Shown one piece after another: positions 26,333-34,267 of a stretch of 64,000 nucleotides of DNA (position 1 is its first letter; each line of letters begins with the position of its first letter). The position numbers and the translations under genes were made by a program. The DNA is from Prevotella sp. UBA1705 (lineage in GTDB: Bacteria; Bacteroidota; Bacteroidia; Bacteroidales; Bacteroidaceae). Location of the stretch: positions 21,052 through 85,051 of the forward strand of contig DCJH01000033.1 in assembly GCA_002317385.1 (NCBI GenBank), in the 5' to 3' direction. The notes beneath the pieces were generated by a model, which searched no databases, had not been told where the DNA came from, and saw only the letters and a program-made list of their open reading frames with translations.

Positions 26333-26794
26333 CTACCGCAGTTTGTTGACGGCAATCCCGATGTCGGAAATGCCGGGTAGAATCTCTCGCTTCATATCGT
26401 GCCTGACGGTGATATGAAGCGAGTCGCCTTGGTGAAGCAATGTCTGCGACACCTTGAAATGGTACTGATAATAGCTCACTCCCTGTCCTTTCGCCGTTCC
26501 GTCTTGTCCCATCAGCTTGCAGTTGAGCGTGTCTATCAGTCGTTGATGCGATGGATAGACGGTCTGCTCCACAATCAACGTGAGCCCCATGAAGGGGAAA
26601 CTGTTGTTGATGCGTAGCCCCAGGTCGGTGGCATAGAGACCTGAGTCGGCCAGCGCCGGCACGTTATACGTGAGCGTATCTACCTTCTCCCATCCGGCAA
26701 TTGGCGTATGGTCGTAGTGGTGATACACCTTACCCTCTGTACAAGCCATACAGAGGGCAAGGGTGGAAAGGAGGAGTGAACCCCAGATTTTCAT
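26333..26794 (-). CDS. gldH: GldH-like gliding/secretion lipoprotein
   Basis: A 153-residue lipoprotein. The signal peptide ends in a lipobox (LALCMAC), placing the mature protein on a membrane face. The body resembles GldH, found across Bacteroidota including non-motile species; in gliding species it is needed for motility, but its biochemical role is unknown. It begins 3 bp after ricT and completes a holB-ricT-gldH run that is conserved in the phylum. The short gap to rodA (5 bp) is convergent and holds no terminator. Confidence 0.82.
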   Translation of the reverse strand: MKIWGSLLLSTLALCMACTEGKVYHHYDHTPIAGWEKVDTLTYNVPALADSGLYATDLGLRINNSFPFMGLTLIVEQTVYPSHQRLIDTLNCKLMGQDGTAKGQGVSYYQYHFKVSQTLLHQGDSLHITVRHDMKREILPGISDIGIAVNKLR

Positions 26795-26797
26795 GCT

Positions 26798-28084
26798 TTA
26801 TCCTTCAGGATTGGTGTTTGCGGTCCGGGCCTTGGCATTCGGCTGCTGAGGCGCGGGTGCGTTCTGGTGTGCCTGCTGACCCTGCGGGGCACCTTCGCCA
26901 CCCCCGTTCTGACCATCGGCCATCTGCCTGTTGCGACGCCTTGGCCTGTTGTCGCGCTCGCCGTTCTGCCCATTGGGATTGTTGTTGCGGTTGCGCTTGG
27001 GGTTGTTGCCCTTCTTTTTCTTGGCCTTGTCAAAGCGACTTACGTCGGCATCGGCCAACAGATCCACTGGCTTCTTGCGTGCCTTGGCCTTGTTGTCTTC
27101 GAGCAACGATAGTGGCTTCTCGCCGTGGCGATTCATCGAAATAATCTCACGGGCACGCACAATGTCTATCGTTTCGAGGTTCACGGCCAGGTTCTTGTCG
27201 GTGGAGTAGGTGCACTGTCCGGTGAGGATATCGGTCTTGAACAGATGATACTCGGCATCCTGGGTGACCAGCACCACATCTTTGCCCGGCATCTTCTTGC
27301 CTGCCTCGACATACTGGTCTACCTCATAGTTGAGGCAACACTTCAGCTTGGCACACATTCCGGCCAGTTTCTGCGGGTTGAGAGATAGGTCTTGTATGCG
27401 CGCCGCATTGGTCGACACACTCGAAAAGCTCTTGATCCACGTGGCACAGCAGAGCTCACGTCCGCAGGGGCCGGTACCACCGATGCGCCCTGCTTCCTGC
27501 CGAGCGCCAATCTGCTTCATCTCGATGCGCACATGAAACGTATCGGCGAGCACCTTAATGAGCTGTCTGAAGTCCACGCGCTCATCGGCAATATAATAGA
27601 ATATCGCCTTGTTGCCGTCGCCCTGATACTCCACGTCGCCAATCTTCATCTGCAGATTGAGGTCCTTGGCTATCTGCCGGCTCTGAATCATGGTGCCATG
27701 CTCGCGGCTCTTGGCTTCGGCATACTTGTCCATGTCCACGGGTTTGGCCACACGATAGATGCGCCTGATCTCGTCGGCCGACTTCAGATTGGCCTTCTTC
27801 AGCTGCAATCGCACCAGTCGTCCGGTGAGCGTCACCACACCGATATCGTGCCCCGGGTTGGCCTCCACGGCCACCACGTCGCCCTTTTTCAGGTCAAGGT
27901 TGTTGACATTATGATAGTATCCTTTGCGTGTATTCTTGAATTGCACCTCCACCAAGTCGGTAGATTCTGCATTGCCGGGTACGTCTTCCAACCAGTCGTA
28001 GGTGTTGAGCTGCTTGTCCTGCCGTCCCACGGCAGCACAACTAAGCCCACGGTCGCATCCGGTACACATATTACAATTTCCCAT
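26798..28084 (-). CDS. ricT: RicT / PSP1-domain protein
   Basis: A 428-residue protein. The PSP1 region carries the conserved cysteine set GPCGRELCCATW and GMCAKLKCCLNYE near residues 205-250, known in B. subtilis RicT (YaaT) to help bind 4Fe-4S clusters in the Ric complex that affects RNA maturation. The N-terminus has extra cysteines (MGNCNMCTGCDRGLSC), which is unusual and may add a metal site. The C-terminal 90 residues are a low-complexity, Asn/Gln/Arg-rich tail (NPKRNRNNNPNGQNG), probably disordered and RNA-binding. It lies 1 bp after holB. Confidence 0.88.
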   Translation of the reverse strand: MGNCNMCTGCDRGLSCAAVGRQDKQLNTYDWLEDVPGNAESTDLVEVQFKNTRKGYYHNVNNLDLKKGDVVAVEANPGHDIGVVTLTGRLVRLQLKKANLKSADEIRRIYRVAKPVDMDKYAEAKSREHGTMIQSRQIAKDLNLQMKIGDVEYQGDGNKAIFYYIADERVDFRQLIKVLADTFHVRIEMKQIGARQEAGRIGGTGPCGRELCCATWIKSFSSVSTNAARIQDLSLNPQKLAGMCAKLKCCLNYEVDQYVEAGKKMPGKDVVLVTQDAEYHLFKTDILTGQCTYSTDKNLAVNLETIDIVRAREIISMNRHGEKPLSLLEDNKAKARKKPVDLLADADVSRFDKAKKKKGNNPKRNRNNNPNGQNGERDNRPRRRNRQMADGQNGGGEGAPQGQQAHQNAPAPQQPNAKARTANTNPEG

Positions 28085-28085
28085 A

Positions 28086-29231
28086 TTATCGTCTTAAGTA
28101 AATAATCATGTCTGTAGCCAGGTTGAAGAACTGTATCTTTGCATTGGCGTTCTGGGCGATGTCGCGCATGGTTCGCTGCAACATCTCCGCTATTTCCACC
28201 ACATTTCGCTCGTTGATAAACCGTGCGAAGTTGCTGGCAAAGTCCTCCTCCTCGCGTGTCATATATCTGATGTCTTCCTGTTGGAAGTTGTACATGAAGT
28301 TCTCGCGCACCATCTGCAGGAAGTAGGCCAGCATGCGGCGCTGTTTTTCTCGTCCGAATGCCGCCACGGCCTCGGCCCATCGTTTCAGCTCGCGTATATC
28401 GCGGCCATAGGCCTTGCGCATGAGGATAACGAAAAGATCGAAGAACTGCTTGTTCTCGCTGCCCGCATCGAGCAGCTCTGTGGCCTTGAGCCAGTTGCCG
28501 GCCGCCGCGCGGGATATGCGTCGGGCGTCGTCTTCGCCGATGCCCCGGCGCTCCACGAGGGCACGGGCTATATCGTCGGTGTTGATGCGGCGCACGTCGA
28601 AGCGCTGCACACGGCTGCGGATGGTCTCCAAAAGGAGCTCCGGCTCTTCCGACACGAGCAGGAAAACCGTCTGCATGGGCGGCTCTTCGAGCAGCTTGAG
28701 CAGCTTGTTGGCACTCGTGAGGTTCATGCGTTCGGGCAGCCAGATGAGGCTCACCTTGTAGCCGCCCTGGCTCGATTTCATGTTGAGTTTGTGGTTCAGG
28801 GCGTCGCTTTCGGCCTCATAGATCAGTGCCTGCTGGTTTTCGGCATCCATACAGGTCATCCATTGGTCCATGGTGAAGTAGGGACCACCGGCCAATAGCT
28901 CGTGCCACTCCTTGAAGAAGTCGTCGCTCACCATCTTATGGTCGCTCGATGTGCCCTTGGGGCGTATCACGGGATAGCTGAAATGCAGGTCGGGATGCTG
29001 CCATTTGCGGAGCATCGCCTCGGCATTCTGCACCATGGCGGGACTCTGCACCAGCGACACTCCGTCGAGGCGCTCGCCCAACAGATAGGAGGCAAAGGCC
29101 ATGGCCAATGCCATCTTGCCGCTGCCCACCGGACCGGTGAACATCAGTGCATGGGGCACCCGCTGCTCTTCCACGAGCTTCAGCAGTCGCTTCACGGCCT
29201 CCTGTTGGCCTATGACTTCATTGAATTGCAC
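28086..29231 (-). CDS. holB: DNA polymerase III delta' subunit
   Basis: A 381-residue clamp-loader protein of the AAA+ family. The N-terminus EVIGQQEAVKRLLKLVEE and the P-loop-like GPVGSGKMALA (near residue 35) match delta'; ANKLLKLLEEPP near 175 is the sensor-type motif shared with tau/gamma, and IRSRVQRFD follows. No zinc-ribbon cysteines are present. It is the first gene of holB-ricT-gldH. Its upstream gap begins with TTGAACW heptamers. Confidence 0.9.
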   Translation of the reverse strand: MQFNEVIGQQEAVKRLLKLVEEQRVPHALMFTGPVGSGKMALAMAFASYLLGERLDGVSLVQSPAMVQNAEAMLRKWQHPDLHFSYPVIRPKGTSSDHKMVSDDFFKEWHELLAGGPYFTMDQWMTCMDAENQQALIYEAESDALNHKLNMKSSQGGYKVSLIWLPERMNLTSANKLLKLLEEPPMQTVFLLVSEEPELLLETIRSRVQRFDVRRINTDDIARALVERRGIGEDDARRISRAAAGNWLKATELLDAGSENKQFFDLFVILMRKAYGRDIRELKRWAEAVAAFGREKQRRMLAYFLQMVRENFMYNFQQEDIRYMTREEEDFASNFARFINERNVVEIAEMLQRTMRDIAQNANAKIQFFNLATDMIIYLRR

Positions 29232-29243
29232 GGTTTATATCCT

Positions 29244-29279
29244 TTGAACTTTGAACATTGAACTTTGACCTTTATGATT
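29244..29279. repeat. TTGAACW array, left half only
   Basis: Heptamers at 29244, 29251, 29258 and 29265 are followed by TTATGATTAGC, exactly as at the left side of the S23 element. No inverted right-hand array was found before metF, so this looks like a half or eroded copy. Confidence 0.6.
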
Positions 29280-29343
29280 AGCTTGGTGGATGGCGACTTT
29301 GGCTTGATGCTCTGCCGTCTCCGTGATACCCGGGCAACCATTT

Positions 29344-29450
29344 AAGGCTTCATTCCTCACTCCTCATCTTTCATCCTTTTCATTCGTCATTCCTCACTCC
29401 TCACTTGTCATTCTTTCACTCCCCACTCCACATTCGTCACTCGTCATTCC
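29344..29450. repeat. CATTCCTCACTCCTCA-type degenerate array
   Basis: About ten tandem 10-12-bp variants of TCATTCCTCACTCC fill the space between holB and metF. A weaker relative (CTAACTCCTCAACTCCTC) lies at about 10277-10317 before adk. Function is unknown. Confidence 0.55.
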
Positions 29451-30406
29451 TACAACAGTTTCTTCGCTACCTCCACCACGCTGTTTGCGGCCGACACAGT
29501 GTAGAAGTGAATGTTGTCTATTCCCACGTTGATGAGCTCCTTGCACTGGTGGGTGGTCCACTCTATGCCCAGTGCCCTCGCATCCTCGTCTGAGCGGCAC
29601 TTCATGGCCTCAGTGGCCAGTTCGAGCGGCATATCGCAGTGGAATGTCTTGGGAACCTGCGTGATCTGGCTTAGTTTGGCAAAGGGTTTGATGCCCGGGA
29701 TGATGGGGATGGTGATGCCCATCTTGCGCGCCTGCTCCACAAACCTGAAGTATTTCTTATTGTCATAGAACAGCTGGGTCACCGCATAGTCGGCCCCGAG
29801 GTCCTGTTTCAGTTTGAGATATCCCATGTCCATCTCGATGTTGGGCGACTCCTCGTGCTTCTCCGGGTAGGCCGCCACGCCAAAGTGGAACTTCTCTCCG
29901 GGGTGCTTGATGGGCTCGCCGTTGTAGAAGAACCCCTCGTTAAACCGGTTCACCTGCTCTATCAGGCCCGTCGTGTGGTCGTAACCATTGGGTGTTGCGG
30001 TAAACATCTTGTCTTCCGGGGCCTTGTCGCCACGCAGCAACAGCAGGTTGGAAATGCCCAGAAACTGCAGGTCTATCAGTTCATACTCAATATCCTCACG
30101 GGTGGCGCCGCTACAGATGACGTGCGGAATGACCGGAGTGGCATAGCGCTTCTGTATGGCGGCTGCGATGGCGATGGTGCCCGGCCGGCGTCTCACGCGT
30201 TGTCGTTCAAACTGTCCGTTGGGCAGTTCGCGGTAGACATACTCGCTGTGGTGCGTGGTAATGTTGATGTAGAGCGGGTTAAACTCGCTCATCTTGTCCA
30301 ATTGTCTAAACAGCGATTCAGTGCCGTTGCCCTTCAGTGGGGGCAGCACCTCTATGGAAAACGCCGGTCTCTCTCTGTGATTGCTTAATAAATCGATGAC
30401 TCTCAT
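29450..30406 (-). CDS. metF: Methylenetetrahydrofolate reductase
   Basis: A 318-residue flavoprotein that reduces 5,10-methylene-THF to 5-methyl-THF for methionine synthesis. Visible motifs are FSIEVLPPLKG at the start (Glu of the FEFFPP-type motif), NITTHHSEY, HVICSGAT near residue 95, NLLLLRGD near 120 and VTQLFYDN near 210, followed by IPGIKP. A TACCTTTG box on the minus strand (30434-30441) lies 28 bp upstream of the ATG. Confidence 0.95.
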   Translation of the reverse strand: MRVIDLLSNHRERPAFSIEVLPPLKGNGTESLFRQLDKMSEFNPLYINITTHHSEYVYRELPNGQFERQRVRRRPGTIAIAAAIQKRYATPVIPHVICSGATREDIEYELIDLQFLGISNLLLLRGDKAPEDKMFTATPNGYDHTTGLIEQVNRFNEGFFYNGEPIKHPGEKFHFGVAAYPEKHEESPNIEMDMGYLKLKQDLGADYAVTQLFYDNKKYFRFVEQARKMGITIPIIPGIKPFAKLSQITQVPKTFHCDMPLELATEAMKCRSDEDARALGIEWTTHQCKELINVGIDNIHFYTVSAANSVVEVAKKLL

Positions 30407-30433
30407 GCCATTCTTTTGATGAGTATTTGGCTA

Positions 30434-30441
30434 CAAAGGTA
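30434..30441 (-). promoter_or_regulatory. -7 box of metF
   Basis: TACCTTTG on the minus strand, 28 bp before the start codon. Confidence 0.5.
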
Positions 30442-30595
30442 GTAAATATTTCAATCAATCTCTCATGAAACCATTGATTTGTGAGGGGAAATCTGAACCA
30501 AAAATTCGTGTGGCAGAGATCATGCTCCCATGCAATTAATGAAGTTTAACCTTTTCGAGGCACAATTGTTACCCGTCGGTGGGGCCGCAACCCCC

Positions 30596-30603
30596 TAACT
30601 TTG
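30596..30603 (+). promoter_or_regulatory. -7 box of the hemerythrin-like gene
   Basis: TAACTTTG lies 30 bp before the ATG at 30634. It has no -33 match at the usual spacing, so activation by a regulator is possible. Confidence 0.5.
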
Positions 30604-30633
30604 CATTCAGAAAACAAATTCAAACAAAATAAA

Positions 30634-31173
30634 ATGAACAGACCAACCACATCCAACATCCCCTTCGAGACCTGGGATCTCGATCTTTTGGTAGACTACA
30701 TTCTCAAGTTTCACCACCGCAACACCCGCAAGCACGGTGCACGAATCTACCAACTTCTGCTGGAGCAGGCGGCCCATCACCCTGAGCTCGACAAGGTGGC
30801 CGACCACTTCCGCAATAGTCTGCAGGACCTCGACACCCACTGCATGAAGGAGGAGAATGTGCTCTACCCCTACATTCTCGACCTCTACAATGCCGCCGAC
30901 CTGGGGCAGAAGCTCGCGCCTTTCCACTGCGGCAGCATCCAGAGCCCCATCAACATGATGATGATGGACCACGACGACGAGATGGCCCGCCACGAGCGCA
31001 TACGTGAAATCACCAACGACTACACCGCCCCAGCCGACGCAAGCGACGACTACAAGCAGCTCCTCATGGAGCTTCGCCGATTCCGCGACTATCTGCTGGA
31101 GCACATTTGGATGGAAAACGAGATTGTGTTCCCCCGTGCCCTGAAGCTCGAAGCCACCAACGTGGACTATTGA
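30634..31173 (+). CDS. Hemerythrin-domain protein related to the RIC/YtfE repair family
   Basis: A 179-residue all-helical protein. Di-iron ligands are visible as FHHRN near residue 25, HCMKEENVLYP near 70, MDHDDEMARHE near 115 and HIWMENEIVFP near 155, the His/Glu pattern of the C-terminal domain of RIC (YtfE, ScdA). The N-terminal ScdA_N (DUF542) domain of full-length RIC proteins is absent. RIC proteins restore iron centres damaged by nitric oxide or oxidants; a short form may do the same or bind O2/NO. A Crp/Fnr-type regulator lies 1 kb downstream on the other strand, consistent with a redox or NO response (inference). Confidence 0.85.
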   Translation: MNRPTTSNIPFETWDLDLLVDYILKFHHRNTRKHGARIYQLLLEQAAHHPELDKVADHFRNSLQDLDTHCMKEENVLYPYILDLYNAADLGQKLAPFHCGSIQSPINMMMMDHDDEMARHERIREITNDYTAPADASDDYKQLLMELRRFRDYLLEHIWMENEIVFPRALKLEATNVDY

Positions 31174-31661
31174 TTCCAGCGTGCCTGCGCAGGCATCATC
31201 TGTCAGGATGTTTCAAAAGAAATGCTCTTTTGGCTACTTTCGATCTACAACGGGAATGCCATGGATTTGTGGAGAAATCGGAATTTTTGAGCCGTTTTTA
31301 TGTGACGATTCTTCCAAATCCATGCCAAAATCCGGCAAAAACAGCCCAATCGCTGTGCGGTTTGGGCTGTTTGGCATTATCAGAAGGTGGTTTTCGCCTG
31401 GCGAAAAGGTAGAGATGGCTACGCGATAAGGTACTTATCGCCTGGCGAAAAGGTAGGAATCGCGAAGTCTCGAAATGTCAAGGAAATACAAGTGCCTGTG
31501 GTTCAGCCACTCACCCAAGGCCTCATTTTTGCCCCATTTCGACCCGATGGACAGGAATTTAGGCCGGAAGGGCAAAATCGGAAGCTATTATTCAAAATAA
31601 TTCAAGGGTATTTTCCGTTGCTGACTACAAAGGAAAACCATAGGATTCAAACCATAGAAAG
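31174..31661. other. Intergenic region with hairpins and phased repeats
   Basis: No gene is supported. A perfect 14-bp palindrome lies at 31182-31195, an 11-bp inverted repeat at 31339-31349 with 31362-31372, and the 22-bp phased array at 31402-31463. Confidence 0.55.
31402..31463. repeat. 22-bp phased TACC/GGTA array, site C (inverted)
   Basis: GGTA cores lie at 31408, 31430 and 31452, exactly 22 bp apart. Read on the minus strand, the units match those of sites A, B and D. Two of the three units also share CTGGCGAAAAGGTAG. Confidence 0.75.
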
Positions 31662-32006
31662 ATGGATATCAAACTGAAACGAGTTTATCTCCCGGCCGAG
31701 CCGACCGACGGATTCCGCATTCTCGTGGACCGGCTCTGGCCGCGCGGACTGAAGAAAGAGGAGGTGCACGTAGACCTTTGGAGTAAGGACATGGGGCCGA
31801 CCCACGAGTTGCGCCACTGGTTTGCCCACATCCCCGAGCGGTTTCCGGAGTTTGCCGAGCGCTACGAAGCGGAGGTCAGGGCCAACGAAGATTGGGCCGA
31901 ATTCCAGCGCGTAGTGCATAGCCACGACGTGGTGACGCTGCTGTTTGCGGCCAAGGATGAGCAGAATAACAATGCGGTGGTACTTGCCCGCCTGCTGCAA
32001 GGGTAG
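31662..32006 (+). CDS. DUF488 family protein
   Basis: A 114-residue cytosolic protein with the family hallmarks VDRLWPRGLKKEEVHVD near residue 22, LRHWFAH near 50 and the C-terminal VTLLFAAKDEQNNNAVVLARLL. DUF488 proteins are widespread small proteins of unknown biochemical function. It has no operon partner. Confidence 0.88.
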   Translation: MDIKLKRVYLPAEPTDGFRILVDRLWPRGLKKEEVHVDLWSKDMGPTHELRHWFAHIPERFPEFAERYEAEVRANEDWAEFQRVVHSHDVVTLLFAAKDEQNNNAVVLARLLQG

Positions 32007-32083
32007 GCGGGGCAGTGGGATAGGGGCCTGTCGGGGGCGCTCCGAAGCCTGAACGGCAGGTTTCGGCGGGCCACAGAGTCGGA

Positions 32084-32752
32084 TTATTTCATTTTTGAGC
32101 GGTCGAGAATGGTTATCTCCCGCCCGTTCACCTTGATGGCACCTTGCTTCTGGAAGTCGGCCAACACGCGCAGAAGAGAGAACTTCTGGATTCCGAATGA
32201 GTCGGCTATCTCCTGCCGCGAGCGGTGCAGGTGAATCACGTTGGAACCCTGTTCGCCCACGCGCTCCATGAGCAGGTAGGCCACTTTCTCCCTCACCGTG
32301 AACAGGCTGAGCACGCGCATGCGCTGGGTGAGGAACACGTCGATGTTAGACAGCACCCGGATGAAGTTGGTCATGATGCGCTCGTCGCTGGCGATGAGGC
32401 TTCGGAACACGGGCTTCTGCATGCGCAGCACGGTCACGTCGGAGTCGGTTTCCACGCTCACGGGCATGTCGGTGCTCTTGCCGAAGATAAAGGCGGGGGC
32501 CACGATGTTGCCGGCCCGCAGTCGGCTCACCTCGACCTGTTTGCCCGAGAGCGACGACATGCGGCACACCAGGATGCCGCTCACCACGATGTCGGCCGCC
32601 TTGTAGGGCATGCCTGTGAGGGCGTAGATGTCGTGACGGTCATAGTCTACGAGCTTGTAACTGGTGCCGGCCATGGCTATTTCTATCTCAGTCTCGCTCA
32701 TTCCGGTAAAGAGTGGGCACTTGCTGAGGGCTTTAAGCGTTTTTTCTTCCAT
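32084..32752 (-). CDS. Crp/Fnr-family transcription regulator
   Basis: A 222-residue regulator with an N-terminal cyclic-nucleotide-binding-like beta-roll (about 5-130), a dimerisation helix (about 125-150) and a C-terminal winged helix (about 150-218) whose recognition region is SRQEIADSFGIQKFSLLRVLADFQ. Only scattered cysteines occur, with no Fnr-type cysteine cluster, so an oxygen-sensing 4Fe-4S centre is unlikely; haem-type (DNR/HcpR-like) or small-molecule sensing is possible. The proximity of the hemerythrin-like gene suggests nitrosative or redox stress (inference). Confidence 0.88.
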   Translation of the reverse strand: MEEKTLKALSKCPLFTGMSETEIEIAMAGTSYKLVDYDRHDIYALTGMPYKAADIVVSGILVCRMSSLSGKQVEVSRLRAGNIVAPAFIFGKSTDMPVSVETDSDVTVLRMQKPVFRSLIASDERIMTNFIRVLSNIDVFLTQRMRVLSLFTVREKVAYLLMERVGEQGSNVIHLHRSRQEIADSFGIQKFSLLRVLADFQKQGAIKVNGREITILDRSKMK

Positions 32753-32793
32753 ATCTTTGGGTGAGCCATCTGGGCCACGGGGTGGGGCGATGG

Positions 32794-33513
32794 CTACAAG
32801 ATTTCTGTTAGTTCTCGAATGTTGTCAATGCGGCGCAGGTGTTCGTGGTCGTATTCCTGCGTCTCCTCGTGTTTCCAAGTGGTATGAAAGGGAATGTGCA
32901 CGGCATAGCCGCCGAGCTGCAACACCGGCTCAATGTCCGACTTAAACGAGTTGCCCACCATGAGCAGCCGGCTGATGTCGGTGTCGAATATGTTGCAGAG
33001 CTTGGTATATTCGTTGCGGGTCTTGTCAGACACGACTACGATGTCGTCGAAGAAATCGGCCAGTCCCGACCTCACAAGCTTATTCTCCTGGTCCAGCAGT
33101 TCGCCCTTGGTAAACACCACCATCTTATATTTCCCACGCTGTCGGATGCTGCGCAGCGTCTCCTCCACGTGGGGGAGAGGGGTAGCCGGCATCGAGAGGA
33201 TCTCCTTGCCCAGTGCTACGATGCGCAGGATGTCGGCCGCGCCGATGCGCCCCTGGGAAAACTTCACCGCGTTTTCCACCAGAGAGATGGTGAAGGCCTT
33301 GCAGCCATAGCCCAGCAGAGGCATATTGGCCGACTCCACGGCAAATAGCGCGTCGGATGCCGCCTCGGCCGTGCCGTAGGGCGAGAGGATGTCGCAGTAG
33401 GCACGCTCCACGCGGTCAAAGTGGCTCTGATTGTCCCAAAGGGTGTCGTCTGCGTCGAAGGCCACGAGGCGAATATCGGCAAATGTTTGTGGGTCGAGGG
33501 TGGAGTAGGCCAT
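32794..33513 (-). CDS. HAD-superfamily phosphatase
   Basis: A 239-residue hydrolase. Motif I FDADDTLWDN near residue 18 supplies the catalytic Asp pair, VFTKGEL near 115 the motif II Thr, a Lys follows in the motif III region, and VGNSFKSDIEP near 170 is motif IV. The alpha-helical cap (about 30-95) makes it type C1. Substrate is unknown. The ATG at 33513 is chosen over one at 33549 because a minus-strand TAATTTTG box (33537-33544) lies between them. Confidence 0.88.
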   Translation of the reverse strand: MAYSTLDPQTFADIRLVAFDADDTLWDNQSHFDRVERAYCDILSPYGTAEAASDALFAVESANMPLLGYGCKAFTISLVENAVKFSQGRIGAADILRIVALGKEILSMPATPLPHVEETLRSIRQRGKYKMVVFTKGELLDQENKLVRSGLADFFDDIVVVSDKTRNEYTKLCNIFDTDISRLLMVGNSFKSDIEPVLQLGGYAVHIPFHTTWKHEETQEYDHEHLRRIDNIRELTEIL

Positions 33514-33536
33514 GCTTAAAACTGATTTTTGTCTTA

Positions 33537-33544
33537 CAAAATTA
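33537..33544 (-). promoter_or_regulatory. -7 box of the HAD phosphatase gene
   Basis: TAATTTTG on the minus strand lies 24 bp before the chosen ATG and rules against the upstream start. Confidence 0.5.
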
Positions 33545-33567
33545 GACATTATCAGCCTATTCAGGCT

Positions 33568-33945
33568 CTATTCGTAGTTAATATTGCTTAATGTCTCGTA
33601 GGGAATCGCGTCTCTTGTCTTCTTCGGCAGCTTCTTCACCACGGCGAGATACGACTTGGTGATGAGGCTTTCGATGAGCTTCGTCTCTAAGAAATCGAGG
33701 TGCAGGTCGCTCCAGTGCATCTTGTTCAGATGGTAGGCCGGGCGTATTGCGTCGTAGTGCTCGCGCAGCGAGGCGCCCTTGTCGGGGTCGAGCTTCACGG
33801 CACAGGTAGGCTGCGGGATGTCGAGGCGCAGGTGGAGGAATATCTTTCCGGCAATGCGGAAGATGAGCCAATCGGGTCCATAGGGCATGTCCTCGGTCAC
33901 TTGGGGCAAAGAGTTGGCAAACTCTCTCACTTGTTCAATATCCAT
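33568..33945 (-). CDS. MmcQ/YjbR family protein
   Basis: A 125-residue protein of the YjbR (DUF419) family, with a cystatin-like fold and weak DNA-binding suggestions in the literature. Visible features are FRIAGKIFLHLRLD, CAVKLDPDKGASLREHY near residue 50, HLNKMHWSDL near 75 and the C-terminal VVKKLPKKTRDA. It begins the minus-strand run that includes the HAD gene; the gap between them is 54 bp and holds the HAD -7 box. Confidence 0.85.
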   Translation of the reverse strand: MDIEQVREFANSLPQVTEDMPYGPDWLIFRIAGKIFLHLRLDIPQPTCAVKLDPDKGASLREHYDAIRPAYHLNKMHWSDLHLDFLETKLIESLITKSYLAVVKKLPKKTRDAIPYETLSNINYE

Positions 33946-34267
33946 AATGTAAAGCGTTGGAGTGGGTTGATGGTTGCAAATATACGATTATCTTATGAGT
34001 TGAGGTCTTTTTTTCCACACTATTTGATGGTCGGGCGGGCAATTTTTCCTCCCATTGCAGGGGTGGTTTGTCATGCTTGCTTTGCAGAAGGGTATCTGGT
34101 TTGTATTTTATTCAATAACGTTTGTTAATTACTAAAGTATGAAGCGTGCTTTTTCCGTACCTTTGCAGTCGTTTTTAGGACCGCTGCCGATGGTGCCTTT
34201 TGTATTCCCTCATGAGGTTGCAACATCGTCATCGCCATGTCCACTTGTAATAAGATGAGAAAGAAAA
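33946..34267. other. Divergent intergenic region upstream of the Fsr-like gene
   Basis: No gene is supported. A TACCTTTG box at 34158-34165 may start the transporter transcript with a leader of about 95 nt. No repeats of the families described elsewhere were seen. Confidence 0.45.
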
